DNA from: Gemmatimonadota bacterium
GTDB taxonomy: Bacteria > Gemmatimonadota > Gemmatimonadetes > Gemmatimonadales > Gemmatimonadaceae
Reading direction: 5' to 3'
Assembly (NCBI GenBank): GCA_021324635.1
Contig: JAJPIS010000058.1
Location: 169,958-233,957 of the forward strand
DNA length: 64,000 nt
The notes beneath the pieces are model-generated. The model was given only the letters and a program-made list of their open reading frames with translations, did not search any database and was not told the DNA's origin. The first letter of the stretch is position 1; each line of letters opens with the position of its first letter. Of this stretch, positions 31,567-43,510 are shown one piece after another. The position numbers and the translations under genes are program-made.

Positions 31567-32315
31567 TGCGCATCGACCTGTCGGGGCGTGTGGCACTCGT
31601 GACGGGGAGTACCCGCGGGATCGGGCGCGCGATCGCCGAGACGCTCGTCGGGGCCGGCGCGCGCATCGCCATCGTCGGGCGCGATGGGGCGCGGGCCGAG
31701 GAGGTCGCCGCCGCGCTCGGCGGGGCAAGCGGGCGCGAGGCGGTGCCGTTCGCGTGCGACGTCACCGACCTGGCGGCGGTGGCCGCCCTGATCGAGCGAG
31801 TCGAGAGCACGTTGGGCTCGCTCGACATCCTCGTCAACAACGCCGGTGTGACGCGCGACAACATCCTGCCGCGCCTCAAGGATGCGGACTGGGAGGCGGT
31901 GATCGACGCCAATCTGCGCGGGGCGTTCGCCACCACGCGGGCGGCCGTCCGCGGCATGATGAAGCGCCGCTGGGGGCGGATCATCAATATCTCCAGCATA
32001 GTCGGTCTGGTCGGCAACAAAGGACAATCGAACTACGCCGCGAGCAAGGCGGGCCTCATCGGCTTCACCAAGTCGGTGGCCAAGGAGATGGCCTCCCGGA
32101 ACGTGCTGGCAAACGTCGTCGCCCCGGGGCTCATCGAGACCGACATGACTGCCGCCATGACCGCCGAGGCCCGAGAGGCCATGCACCAGCAGATCCCGCT
32201 GGGCCGGTTGGGCGCTCCGGCGGACGTCGCCCACGCCGTCACCTTCCTCGCATCCGACGCTGCGTCGTACATCACGGGGCAGGTACTGGTGGTGGACGGC
32301 GGTATGGTCATGTAA
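31566..32315 (+). CDS. fabG: 3-oxoacyl-ACP reductase
   Basis: NADPH-dependent short-chain dehydrogenase for the first reduction in fatty acid elongation, 249 residues. The cofactor motif TGSTRGIG is at residues 13-20. The catalytic set is visible as Asn in the NNAG stretch, Ser143/144 (NISSIVG), Tyr157 and Lys161 (YAASK). [18 protein letters not shown] [12 protein letters not shown] and the final [12 protein letters not shown] are FabG-specific. It is translationally coupled to fabD by a TGATG overlap. Confidence 0.95.
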   Translation: MRIDLSGRVALVTGSTRGIGRAIAETLVGAGARIAIVGRDGARAEEVAAALGGASGREAVPFACDVTDLAAVAALIERVESTLGSLDILVNNAGVTRDNILPRLKDADWEAVIDANLRGAFATTRAAVRGMMKRRWGRIINISSIVGLVGNKGQSNYAASKAGLIGFTKSVAKEMASRNVLANVVAPGLIETDMTAAMTAEAREAMHQQIPLGRLGAPADVAHAVTFLASDAASYITGQVLVVDGGMVM

Positions 32316-32329
32316 ATTTGGCTGGGATC

Positions 32330-32341
32330 CCCCCCCCCCCC
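32330..32341 (+). repeat. Homopolymer run of 12 C between fabG and acpP
   Basis: Twelve consecutive C residues lie 15 nt after the fabG stop, in the acpP leader. It is a candidate slippage site, and also a place where the assembly could be wrong by a base without any effect on coding. Confidence 0.9.
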
Positions 32342-32379
32342 GCCGGCACCGCGTCGTCACGGACCACACCGAGGAGTGC

Positions 32380-32619
32380 ATGTCAGATCAGGCCGAGAAG
32401 GTGAAGGACATCATCGAGAAGGAGCTGGGCGTCGAGCGGGAGAAGCTCACCGACGATGCGAGCTTCATCGAGGACCTGGGCGCCGACAGTCTCGACATCG
32501 TCGAGCTCGTCATGGAGTTCGAGAAGGAGTTCAACATCGACATCCCGGACGAGGACGCGGAGAAGCTCAAGACCGTCGGTGATGCGATGGCGTATCTGAA
32601 TCAGAAAGTCGGCGCGTGA
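32380..32619 (+). CDS. acpP: Acyl carrier protein
   Basis: Carrier of growing acyl chains, 79 residues and highly acidic. The phosphopantetheine attachment motif is GADSLD with Ser37. The preceding GAGGAG (32371-32376) is one of the clearest Shine-Dalgarno sites in the window, fitting high expression. fabF normally follows; here the stop overlaps the start of mqnE by 4 nt instead. Confidence 0.97.
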   Translation: MSDQAEKVKDIIEKELGVEREKLTDDASFIEDLGADSLDIVELVMEFEKEFNIDIPDEDAEKLKTVGDAMAYLNQKVGA

Positions 32620-33851
32620 GTGGGGTGAGCGCGGGACCGGCGACGGGGTTGACGCGTCTCCCGCGTGTCACCGTCGATCGGCACCGCGTGAGCGACCCGG
32701 CGCTCGCCCCCATTGCGGACAAGCTCGCGGCCGGCGAGCGCTTGAGCGACGCGGATGGCGTGGCGCTCTTCCGGAGCCCGGACCTTCTGGGCGTCGGGTT
32801 CATGGCCGATGCCGCCAACCGGGCGCGGCACGGCGACCGCGTCACGTTCGCGGCCAACCAGCACATCAATCCGACGAACGTCTGCATCCTGCGCAAGACG
32901 TGCGTCTTCTGCTCCTTTGCCCGCCTGCCCAAGGAGGAGGGCGCCTACCGCTACTCGCTCGACGAGGTGCTCGCCGAGGCCGAGGGCGCGTCCGGTCTGA
33001 CGCGCGAGTTCCACATCGTTGGCGGGCTCGACATGCACGCCGGGCTCGAGTACTACGCCGGGATGTTCCGGGCGCTCAAGGCGCGCTACCCGCATGTGCA
33101 CATCAAGGCGTTGACCGCCGTCGAGCTCGCACATCTCGCGCGCATCGAGAAGATGTCGGTGGCCGAGATCCTGGTCGCGCTGCGCGACGCCGGACTCGAC
33201 ACCCTACCCGGTGGCGGAGCCGAGGTGTTCAGCCCCGCGGTCCGGGCCACCATCGCCGACCGGAAGCTCGCCGCCGACCAGTGGCTCGACGTCCACCGGA
33301 CGGCGCATCGGCTCGGGATCCGGTCCAACTGCACGATGCTGTACGGGCATGTCGAGACGATCGAGGACCGGGTCGCGCATCTCGCCGCCCTGCGGGCGCT
33401 CCAGGACGAGACGGGCGGGTTCCTTGCGTACATTCCGCTCGCCTACCACCCCGACCACAACGAGCTCGGCGCGACCCTGGGCCGGCAGGGCACCGCCACC
33501 ACGGGCTTCGACGACCTGCGTAACCTCGCGGTCGGTCGCCTGTACCTGGACAACATCGCGCACGTGAAGACGCACTGGATCATGGTCACGCCCTTCCTGT
33601 CGCAGGTGGCGCTGGCGTTCGGGGTCGACGACCTCGAGGGGACGGTCGTGCGAGAGAAGATCTACCACGAGGCCGGCGCGCGCACCGCGCAGAGCATGTC
33701 GCTCGATCAGATCCTGCGCCTCATCCGCGGCGCCGGGCGCGTGCCGGTCGAGCGCGACTCGTTCTACCGTGTGATGCGCACGTTCGACGATGTGCCAGGG
33801 CAGGGCGCGGCCCCGTTGGAGGACACCGCGCACTCGGCCGCTGCGGCCTGA
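32616..33851 (+). CDS. mqnE: Aminofutalosine synthase (radical SAM)
   Basis: Joins SAM-derived adenosyl radical to the chorismate-derived enolpyruvyl benzoate, an early futalosine-pathway step to menaquinone. It has 411 residues from a GTG overlapping the acpP stop. The cluster motif is [17 protein letters not shown] with Cys90, Cys96 and Cys99, i.e. CX5CX2C instead of the usual CX3CX2[23 protein letters not shown] and [11 protein letters not shown] also fit the MqnE/MqnC/CofH family. It is assigned MqnE and not MqnC because the adjacent radical SAM gene at 34755 is the better MqnC, and the two differ throughout. Confidence 0.9.
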   Translation: MSGVSAGPATGLTRLPRVTVDRHRVSDPALAPIADKLAAGERLSDADGVALFRSPDLLGVGFMADAANRARHGDRVTFAANQHINPTNVCILRKTCVFCSFARLPKEEGAYRYSLDEVLAEAEGASGLTREFHIVGGLDMHAGLEYYAGMFRALKARYPHVHIKALTAVELAHLARIEKMSVAEILVALRDAGLDTLPGGGAEVFSPAVRATIADRKLAADQWLDVHRTAHRLGIRSNCTMLYGHVETIEDRVAHLAALRALQDETGGFLAYIPLAYHPDHNELGATLGRQGTATTGFDDLRNLAVGRLYLDNIAHVKTHWIMVTPFLSQVALAFGVDDLEGTVVREKIYHEAGARTAQSMSLDQILRLIRGAGRVPVERDSFYRVMRTFDDVPGQGAAPLEDTAHSAAAA

Positions 33852-33852
33852 G

Positions 33853-34725
33853 ATGAGCGTCGTCCCCCGCGTGCGGGTCGGCCGGATCCCCTACGTCAAC
33901 TGCTACCCGGTGTACGGCGCAGTGGATCGCGGGATCGTGCCCCTCGACGGCACGATCGTCGACGGCGTGCCCACGGCGCTGAACCGGCTCATGGCGGATG
34001 GCGGGCTCGATGTGAGCGTGGTGTCGGCCGTCGAGTACGCTCGTGGGGCCGACCGCTATCTCCTGCTGCCCGACCTCGCCATCTCCTGTGACGGGCCGGT
34101 GCGGAGCGTCATGCTCTTCGCCAAGTGTCCGGCGAGCGAGCTGGATGGCGCGCGCGTGCTCGTCAGCCGCAGCTCGATGACGAGCGTGCATCTCCTCGAG
34201 CTGCTCTTCGAGCACGTCTGGTGCGCGCGCCCGCGGTTCATGCCGGGCGACGCCGAGGTCAGCGATGTGGCGCGGTTCGGGGACGAGGAGCACGAGGCGC
34301 GGCTCGTGATCGGCGATGCGGCCCTCGTCCTGACCGGACGGCCGCGTGGAGCGGCCGGGCCGCACGCCGCCCCGCACGATTACCCGTACGCGTACGACCT
34401 CGGGGCCGAGTGGAAGCGGTGGACCGGGCTGCCCTTCGTGTTCGCGGTCTGGGTCGCGCAGCGCGGGGGCCCGCTGGCCGCCGCGCTGCGTGTGCACAGC
34501 GGGCTCACCGCCTCGCGGGACTGGGGGATCGCGCACCTCGACGTCCTCGCCGCCCAGGCCGCGTCGGCGACCGGGGTGCCCGAGCCGACCTGCCTCGAGT
34601 ATCTGTCGGGCCTGGATTACCGGTTGTCCTACGAGCACCTCGCCGGGCTCACCGAGTTCTATCGGCGACTCGTCCGGGCAGGCTCCGTGCCCAACGGGAC
34701 GCTCGCCTTTCTTCCGGCCGCCTGA
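33853..34725 (+). CDS. mqnA: Chorismate dehydratase
   Basis: First enzyme of the futalosine route, dehydrating chorismate to 3-enolpyruvylbenzoate; periplasmic-binding-protein-like fold. It has 290 residues. VGRIPYVNCYPVYGAVDRG and the pattern LMADGGLDVSVVSAVEYAR match the MqnA family; VSRSSMTSVHLLELL is the ligand-binding segment. The ATG at 33853 follows the mqnE stop by one base. It sits between mqnE and mqnC. The two other standard genes, mqnB and mqnD, are not in the window. Confidence 0.93.
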   Translation: MSVVPRVRVGRIPYVNCYPVYGAVDRGIVPLDGTIVDGVPTALNRLMADGGLDVSVVSAVEYARGADRYLLLPDLAISCDGPVRSVMLFAKCPASELDGARVLVSRSSMTSVHLLELLFEHVWCARPRFMPGDAEVSDVARFGDEEHEARLVIGDAALVLTGRPRGAAGPHAAPHDYPYAYDLGAEWKRWTGLPFVFAVWVAQRGGPLAAALRVHSGLTASRDWGIAHLDVLAAQAASATGVPEPTCLEYLSGLDYRLSYEHLAGLTEFYRRLVRAGSVPNGTLAFLPAA

Positions 34726-34754
34726 CCCGCGCGCTGAGACCGGTGCTCTCTGCC

Positions 34755-35885
34755 ATGCGTGACGTTCTCGACCTGTACACGCGCGCCCCGCTGCTCGAGC
34801 TCGGGGCCGAGGCGGACCGGATGCGTCGTGAGCGCCACCCGGACGACGTGGTGACGTTCATCGTCGATCGCAACATCAACTACACGAACGTCTGCGTCGC
34901 CGACTGTGGCTTCTGCGCCTTCTACCGCCGGCCGAAGCACCCGGAGGGCTATACACTCTCGTACGAGCAGATCGGCGCGAAGATCGAGGAGACCAAGGCG
35001 CTGGGCGGGGTCCAGATCCTGATGCAGGGAGGACACAACCCCTACATCAAGTTCGAGTGGTACTTGAACCTGCTGCGGTACATCAAGCAGCACCACCCGA
35101 TTCACATCCACGGCTTCAGTCCGAGCGAGATCGACTTCTTCTCCAAGCTCTACCGGATGGACGCCCGCACGATCGTCCGCGAGCTTCAGGCGGCCGGCCT
35201 CGACTCCATCCCGGGCGGCGGCGGGGAGATTCTCGTGCAGCGGGTACGTGATCTCGTTGCCCGGAAGAAGGCGGGCGCCGATCGCTGGCTCGAGATCATG
35301 GAGATCGCGCACCAGGAAGGGATGAAGACGACGGTGACGATGATGTACGGCATCGGGGAGACCCTGGCCGAGCGGATCGAGCACCTCCAGCGCGTGCGCG
35401 ATGTGCAGGCGCGCACCGGCGGGTTCACGGCCTTCATCTGCTGGCCGCTCCAGCCGGAGAATACGCCGACGATGTCGGCGCAGCCGAAGACCGATGCCGT
35501 GGACTACCTCCGGACCGTCGCGATCTCCCGGATCGTGCTCGACAACGTGCCGAACCTCCAGGCGAGCTGGGTCACGATGGGGCTCAAGGTGGGCCAGATC
35601 GCCCTCCGCTTCGGGTGCAACGATTTCGGGTCGCTCATGATCGAGGAGAACGTCGTGTCGGCCGCCAACACGACCCACCGCACCTCGATCGAGGAGCTCG
35701 ACCGGCTCATCCGCGACGCCGGGTTCACCCCCGCGCGGCGGCGCCAGGACTACTCGATCATCCCCGCCCCCGGCGCGGAGCAGCGGCCGGCCGCGCGGGC
35801 GGTGGAGAGCGCGACCTCGACCGCGGCCGGCGCGGCTGTCGGGGCACCCGCCGCCGCGCCGGCCGCCGCGCCGGCCGCCGCGTAG
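34755..35885 (+). CDS. mqnC: Cyclic dehypoxanthinyl futalosine synthase (radical SAM)
   Basis: Radical SAM enzyme cyclising dehypoxanthinyl futalosine, 376 residues. The canonical CX3CX2C cluster is Cys47, Cys51, Cys54 in NYTNVCVADCGFCAFYR. QILMQGGHNPYIKFEWY, HIHGFSPSEI, SIPGGGGEIL and CWPLQPENTP are strong MqnC landmarks. The last 30 residues are an Ala/Pro repeat encoded by short GCCGCCGCGCCG units and are probably disordered. The ATG at 34755 is 29 nt after mqnA; an in-frame GTG lies 12 nt upstream. Confidence 0.94.
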   Translation: MRDVLDLYTRAPLLELGAEADRMRRERHPDDVVTFIVDRNINYTNVCVADCGFCAFYRRPKHPEGYTLSYEQIGAKIEETKALGGVQILMQGGHNPYIKFEWYLNLLRYIKQHHPIHIHGFSPSEIDFFSKLYRMDARTIVRELQAAGLDSIPGGGGEILVQRVRDLVARKKAGADRWLEIMEIAHQEGMKTTVTMMYGIGETLAERIEHLQRVRDVQARTGGFTAFICWPLQPENTPTMSAQPKTDAVDYLRTVAISRIVLDNVPNLQASWVTMGLKVGQIALRFGCNDFGSLMIEENVVSAANTTHRTSIEELDRLIRDAGFTPARRRQDYSIIPAPGAEQRPAARAVESATSTAAGAAVGAPAAAPAAAPAAA

Positions 35886-35944
35886 TCGGCGACCCCGCAT
35901 CCCGCGCCCGCCCGCCCGCGCAGCCGATCGGTGAGCGACCGCGC

Positions 35945-36502
35945 ATGACGGTGCGCATCGGCGTGGGCTACGACTCGCACCGCTTCGCGCCCGGCGGTCC
36001 GCTCGTGCTCGGCGGGATCCGCATCCCGGGCGACGTCCATCTCGCCGGGCACTCCGACGGCGACGCGATCGCCCATGCCGTCACCGATGCGATCCTGGGC
36101 GCGGCGGCCGCCGGCGACATCGGCGAGATGTTCTCCGACCAGGATCCGGCCCACCGGGGGCGCGACTCGCTCGAGATGCTCCGCGCCGCCGTCGGACGGC
36201 TGCACGGGATGGGGCTCGCACCACGCCAGGTCGACGTGACCGTCGTCGCCGAGCAGCCGCGGCTCGCCCAGCACCGCGAGGCCATGCGGGCAGCACTGGC
36301 GGTGGCGCTCGGCCTGCCGCCGAGCGCGGTCAGCGTGAAAGGGAAGACCAACGAGGGGATGGGCTGGGTCGGCCGCGGCGAGGGGCTGGCCTGTCTGGCG
36401 GTGGCGACCGTGGAGGGCGCGGCCGAGCCCATCGCGGCCGAGCACGTCGCGACAGCGCAGGCCGCGACAGCGCGCGTCGGGGCGACCGACCGTCGGCCCT
36501 GA
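35945..36502 (+). CDS. ispF: 2-C-methyl-D-erythritol 2,4-cyclodiphosphate synthase
   Basis: MEP-pathway enzyme for isoprenoid precursors, a zinc-dependent trimer, 185 residues. GYDSHRF gives the metal ligands Asp10 and His12, LAGHSDGDAIAHAVTDA the third ligand, and KGKTNEGMGW the CDP-binding end. A roughly 20-residue Ala/Thr-rich tail exceeds the usual 155-160 length. Its products feed the menaquinone side chain, which suits a position after the mqn genes. Confidence 0.95.
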   Translation: MTVRIGVGYDSHRFAPGGPLVLGGIRIPGDVHLAGHSDGDAIAHAVTDAILGAAAAGDIGEMFSDQDPAHRGRDSLEMLRAAVGRLHGMGLAPRQVDVTVVAEQPRLAQHREAMRAALAVALGLPPSAVSVKGKTNEGMGWVGRGEGLACLAVATVEGAAEPIAAEHVATAQAATARVGATDRRP

Positions 36503-36508
36503 GGGCAC

Positions 36509-37414
36509 GTGGCCAGCGGTCCTGGACCGGCCTTCCTGCTCCGAGCCTTTGGCGACTTCCTCTCGCTCGAGCGGAGCGCCGCCGTCCCGACGAGCGACGC
36601 CTACGGGCGCGACGTGGCGCGGTTCGCCACGTACGCGGCGGTCCATGGGGCGGCCTCGCCGACGGCCATCACGGCGCGACTCGTTCGCGCGTATGTGTAC
36701 CACCTGAAGGATCTCGGTCTCGCCCCGTCGTCGATCCGCCGCAACGTCTCCGCCGTCCGCACGTACTACCGCTTTCTCCTGGCGGATGGCCACGTGGTCC
36801 GCGACCCCACCGAGCGACTCGAGATGCCCCGCCGGTGGCGTACCCTTCCCGACGTGCTCACCGTCGACGAGGTGCAGCGCCTGCTGGCGGCGCCCACGCT
36901 CGACGAGCCGCTGGCCTTCCGCGACCGCGCGTTACTGGAGCTGGCGTACGGTGCCGGGCTGCGGGTCGGGGAATGGATCACGCTCGCCATGCGCGACGTG
37001 ATCCTCGATCAGGGTGTCGTCCGAGTCTTCGGGAAGGGGAGCAAGGAGCGGTTGGTCCCGATCGGCCGACCGGCCATCGGCGCGGTGGCCGTCTACCTCC
37101 GCGAGCTGCGTCCCCGCCTCGAGCGCGGCGGCGGCAAGGGAGTGCTGTTCCTCAATGCCCGGGGCACGCCACTCACGCGGATGGGCGCCTGGAAGGTGCT
37201 GAGGAAGTACGTGGAGCTCGCCGGGATCACGAAGCGGGTCACGCCCCACACCCTCCGCCACTCGTTCGCGACGCACCTCCTGGAAGGGGGCGCCGATCTC
37301 CGGGCGGTCCAGGACATGCTGGGCCATGTCGATATTGCGACGACGCAGATCTACACGCACGTTGACCGCGAGTACCTGCGAAGCGTGCACCGGCAATATC
37401 ATCCCCGGAGCTGA
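36509..37414 (+). CDS. xerD: Tyrosine recombinase XerD-like
   Basis: Site-specific recombinase resolving chromosome dimers at dif, 301 residues from a GTG 6 nt after ispF. The SAM-like N-terminal domain spans about 1-105 and the catalytic domain 110-301. The active-site set is complete: Arg152, Lys176, His247, Arg250, His273 and nucleophile Tyr282. The spacing is close to that of E. coli XerD. A housekeeping role is favoured over a phage integrase by length and by the operon context; XerC versus XerD cannot be settled from one gene. Confidence 0.88.
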   Translation: MASGPGPAFLLRAFGDFLSLERSAAVPTSDAYGRDVARFATYAAVHGAASPTAITARLVRAYVYHLKDLGLAPSSIRRNVSAVRTYYRFLLADGHVVRDPTERLEMPRRWRTLPDVLTVDEVQRLLAAPTLDEPLAFRDRALLELAYGAGLRVGEWITLAMRDVILDQGVVRVFGKGSKERLVPIGRPAIGAVAVYLRELRPRLERGGGKGVLFLNARGTPLTRMGAWKVLRKYVELAGITKRVTPHTLRHSFATHLLEGGADLRAVQDMLGHVDIATTQIYTHVDREYLRSVHRQYHPRS

Positions 37415-37451
37415 CGCCGTCCGGAGATCGCCCGCTCGCGGGCCCCGTCAC

Positions 37452-37504
37452 CGGCCGTGCGTCAGCGGCCGTGCGTCAGCGGCCGTGCGTCAGCCGCCGT
37501 GCGT
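37452..37504. repeat. 14-bp tandem array (CGGCCGTGCGTCAG)
   Basis: Three perfect units and a partial fourth lie between xerD and the amidotransferase gene. The period and the CGGCCGT core are shared with the array at 53761. Confidence 0.85.
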
Positions 37505-37548
37505 ACCTGCGTGGCCCGTTCGCCCACTCGGATCCGTCCCCGTCGCCG

Positions 37549-38160
<612 letters not shown>

Positions 38161-38168
38161 CGCGCGGC

Positions 38169-39431
38169 GTGCTCGCCCGCGTGCTCGTGCCCGCGCTCGT
38201 GCCCGCGCTCGTGCTCATGCTCATGCTCATGCTCATGCTGGGGCGTCCCTCCGGTGCCGCTGCCCAGCAGGACACCCGGGCGGCGGCGGGCGTGTCGGCG
38301 GCGAGCGGGTCGGCGGGGCGCGCGGCGCACCCGGCGCCGGACAGTGGCGCGGGGGGGGACGGCGAGCGGGTGTCGCTCGGTGACGTCGTCCTGCTCCCCG
38401 TGGTGTTCGGGTTTCGGGCGCCGTCGTACGACCGAAGCGATGGCCTGTCGCTCCCATGGGGACCGCAGCTCGCCCTGCCCGACGATCGCGTGGTCGCGAA
38501 CGTGCTCGCCATCTACCGGTCGCACCTGGGCCGGGTCGACCCGCGCGGCGACGCCACGGTCGAGGTGACGCGACGGATGCGGCTGCGCGCGCTCCTCGAG
38601 CGCGCGACGCTGACGAACGACGCGTGGAGCGTCAACGACGTCTTCAACTCCCTGGCGATGTTGTTCGTCGGCCTGGATGGCCGCAATTACTTTCGCGCCG
38701 ACCGCATCGAGGGCGCGCTCGAGTGGCACGGCGCGCGGACGGACGAGTCGGAGCGGTGGCGCGCATACCTGGGGGCACGCGACGAGCTGGGCGCGAGCGT
38801 CGGGCCCGGCCTCTCGCCGACGCACGAGGTGTGGGCGCTGTTCGACCGACGGGATCGCCACGGCAACATCCGTCCAAACCCAGCGATCGAGCGGGGTCGG
38901 ATCGTGGCCGCCATCGCGGGCGTCGCCGCCCACTGGCGCGGACCGACCACTCGCAGCGCCGACGCCTCGGTCGAGCTGGAGGCACCCTGGTCGGCGCCGA
39001 GGGCCGGGCGATCCGAGCAGCTCACCGCCGACGGGCGTCTCGCCATGCCCGCCCTCGGTGCGACGACGCTCGCCGTCACCGCGCACGCGGTGCTCACCGC
39101 CGGCGGGCCCGCGCCGCCCCAGCGCTTCTCGTACCTGGGCGGGCTCAACACGCTGCCGACCCTTCCGCTGCTGGCGCGCGGGGGAGACGAGCTGCTCTTC
39201 CTCGATGCGCTCTACACGATCCCCCTCCGCGCGCTCGCCCTGCCGCTCGTCGGCGCCCCGTCGATCGGCCCGCACTACATCGTGGGGGGGGCAGCCGTGC
39301 ACCGGCTGCCCCGGCTGGCGCAGAACGTCGGCGTCCGCGCCTCCTTCTTCGTGCTCGAGGTGGACGGGCTCGTCGACCCCGCGACGCGGCGCACCGTGTT
39401 CACCGTCGGCGGCGCGCTCCCCACCTTCTGA
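38169..39431 (+). CDS. Exported protein of unknown function with barrel-like C-terminus
   Basis: I do not recognise this gene. It has 420 residues from a GTG 8 nt after the pabA stop. The first 33 residues form a clear signal peptide: a Leu/Val-rich core, four repeated Met-Leu pairs, then the cleavage-like SGAAAQQ. A disordered Ala/Gly-rich stretch follows to about residue 65. The last 110 residues (from RFSYLGGLNTLPTL, ending in FTVGGALPTF) alternate like outer-membrane beta strands and end in Phe, which suits BAM-dependent insertion. Envelope genes follow. It could be an outer-membrane or periplasmic protein; no enzymatic motif is seen. Confidence 0.6.
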   Translation: MLARVLVPALVPALVLMLMLMLMLGRPSGAAAQQDTRAAAGVSAASGSAGRAAHPAPDSGAGGDGERVSLGDVVLLPVVFGFRAPSYDRSDGLSLPWGPQLALPDDRVVANVLAIYRSHLGRVDPRGDATVEVTRRMRLRALLERATLTNDAWSVNDVFNSLAMLFVGLDGRNYFRADRIEGALEWHGARTDESERWRAYLGARDELGASVGPGLSPTHEVWALFDRRDRHGNIRPNPAIERGRIVAAIAGVAAHWRGPTTRSADASVELEAPWSAPRAGRSEQLTADGRLAMPALGATTLAVTAHAVLTAGGPAPPQRFSYLGGLNTLPTLPLLARGGDELLFLDALYTIPLRALALPLVGAPSIGPHYIVGGAAVHRLPRLAQNVGVRASFFVLEVDGLVDPATRRTVFTVGGALPTF

Positions 39432-39438
39432 GGCGGGT

Positions 39439-39467
39439 TTGCATTTTGTGTTCGCGGCGGGTAGTTT
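39439..39467 (+). promoter_or_regulatory. Promoter for the kdsB-lpt-rpoN operon
   Basis: TTGCAT (39439-39444), 17 bp, TAGTTT (39462-39467). It directly follows the stop of the exported protein gene and leaves a leader of about 85 nt before kdsB. Confidence 0.65.
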
Positions 39468-39557
39468 CGATGGCGTGAATCTTGCGAGCGCGGGCGCGAT
39501 TTCCACTCCGGGACCTCTCGTTGCGCGCGCCGGATCGCGCCGGGAGCGCTGGCGCGG

Positions 39558-42022
<2,465 letters not shown>

Positions 42023-42023
42023 C

Positions 42024-42866
42024 GTGTCCTCGGCCCCGTCGGTGCCATCGGGCGGCCGCGTCTTTCCCGCCGACGCGTTCTTCCTCATCGCGGGCCCGTG
42101 CGTGCTCGAGAGCGACGGGCTCAATCTCCGGGTCGCCGAGCACCTGGCACGGCTGGCCGGCCGGGTACCGGGGGGCGTGATTTTCAAGGCGAGCTTCGAC
42201 AAGGCCAACCGCTCGAACGCGGACGCCGCCCGCGGGCCAGGGATGGCCCGCGGCCTCGAGGCGCTCTGCCGCGTGCGCGAGGCGACCGGGCTCCGCACGC
42301 TGACCGACGTGCATCTGCCCGAGCAGTGTGGCCCGGCCGCGGAGACGGTCGACGTGCTCCAGATCCCCGCGTTCCTCTGCCGGCAGACGGATCTGCTGCG
42401 GGCGGCGGGCGCCACCGGCCGAGCGGTCAACGTCAAGAAGGGGCAATGGCTGCATCCGGAAGGGCTGCGCGGGGCGGTGGACAAGATCCGGCGCGCCGCC
42501 CCGGCCGGCGGGGCCGGCCAGATCGCGGTCACCGAGCGCGGAACGTTCTTCGGCTACGGCGACCTCGTCGTCGACATGCGCGCCTTTCCGCGGCTGCGCG
42601 CGGCCTGCGGCACGCCGGTGATCTTCGACGCCACGCACAGCGTCCAGCGGCCGGGGCAGGGCGAGGCGGGGGCGAGCGGCGGGGCGCGCGAGTATATCCC
42701 GACCCTTGCCCTGGCCGCCGTCGCCGCGGGCGCCCAGGGCCTCTTCCTCGAGACGCACCCGGATCCCGATCGCGCGCCGAGCGACGGCCCGAACATGCTG
42801 CCGCTGGATCGCCTCGACGCGCTCGTCGACCGGGCGGTGGATGTGTGGGCCCGATGCCGCGCGTGA
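42024..42866 (+). CDS. kdsA: Kdo-8-phosphate synthase
   Basis: Condenses PEP with arabinose-5-phosphate, 280 residues from GTG at 42024. The motif IAGPCVLES has Cys26 where metal-independent E. coli KdsA has Asn, so this is predicted to be the metal-dependent class. FKASFDKANRSN, NVKKGQWLHP and FDATHSVQRPG are family motifs. A conserved C-terminal ETHPDPDRAPSDGPNML completes the barrel. It overlaps kdsC by 13 nt. Confidence 0.94.
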   Translation: MSSAPSVPSGGRVFPADAFFLIAGPCVLESDGLNLRVAEHLARLAGRVPGGVIFKASFDKANRSNADAARGPGMARGLEALCRVREATGLRTLTDVHLPEQCGPAAETVDVLQIPAFLCRQTDLLRAAGATGRAVNVKKGQWLHPEGLRGAVDKIRRAAPAGGAGQIAVTERGTFFGYGDLVVDMRAFPRLRAACGTPVIFDATHSVQRPGQGEAGASGGAREYIPTLALAAVAAGAQGLFLETHPDPDRAPSDGPNMLPLDRLDALVDRAVDVWARCRA

Positions 42867-43510
42867 CCGGCAACGGCGCCCGAGCGCGCGGCGTGGGCGG
42901 CCAGGCGGGGCGGCCGGCCGCGCGGCTCCCGCGCGCGCGGAGTCGACTCGATCCGGCGCTCGCCCGCCGGATCAGGCTCGTCGGCCTCGATGTCGACGGC
43001 GTCATGACGGACGGTGGCATCTACCTGGGGGACGTCGATGGCGCGCCGCAGGAGTTCAAGCGCTACGACATCCAGGACGGGCTGGGCGTGTTCCTGCTGC
43101 GTCAGGCCGGGCTCCGCGTCGCCATCGTGACCGGGCGGGTGTCGGAGAGCGTACGGCTTCGGGCGCGCGAGCTCCAGGCGGATGACCTGTTCCAGGACGC
43201 CCGAGCGCGCAAGCTGCCGGGACTGCTGGAGATCCTCGAGCGGCGGGGGATCTCCCTCGAGGAGACGGCGTTCGTCGGGGACGACCTGCCCGATCTCGCG
43301 ATCCTGCGTCGGGTGGGACTGCCGGTCGCCGTCGCCAACGCGATCCCGGAGATTCGCCGGCTCGCCGCCGTATCGCTCACGCGCCGCGGCGGCCAGGGCG
43401 CGGTGCGCGAGTTCGCCGAGCTGCTGCTCACGGCGCGCGGCCAGTGGGACGCGGTCGTCGAGGGCTACGTCCGCGGGACCACCCAGCCCCCGTCGGGGCC
43501 GTCCGACTGA
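42854..43510 (+). CDS. kdsC: Kdo-8-phosphate phosphatase
   Basis: HAD-type phosphatase releasing Kdo from Kdo-8-P, 218 residues from ATG 42854. The GTG at 42863 (in frame, overlapping the kdsA stop as GTGA) is equally plausible and gives 215. GLDVDGVMTDGGIY contains the nucleophile Asp46 and Asp48; VTGRVSESV and GDDLPDLAIL are motifs II and IV. The first 40 residues are Arg/Ala-rich and atypical for KdsC, which usually starts near the first Asp motif. Confidence 0.92.
   Translation: MPRVTGNGARARGVGGQAGRPAARLPRARSRLDPALARRIRLVGLDVDGVMTDGGIYLGDVDGAPQEFKRYDIQDGLGVFLLRQAGLRVAIVTGRVSESVRLRARELQADDLFQDARARKLPGLLEILERRGISLEETAFVGDDLPDLAILRRVGLPVAVANAIPEIRRLAAVSLTRRGGQGAVREFAELLLTARGQWDAVVEGYVRGTTQPPSGPSD

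Noticed and set aside
36509..37414. Phage or integron integrase
   Set aside because: Full XerD-like length and spacing, no att-like repeats, no phage genes, and a position inside a housekeeping gene run.
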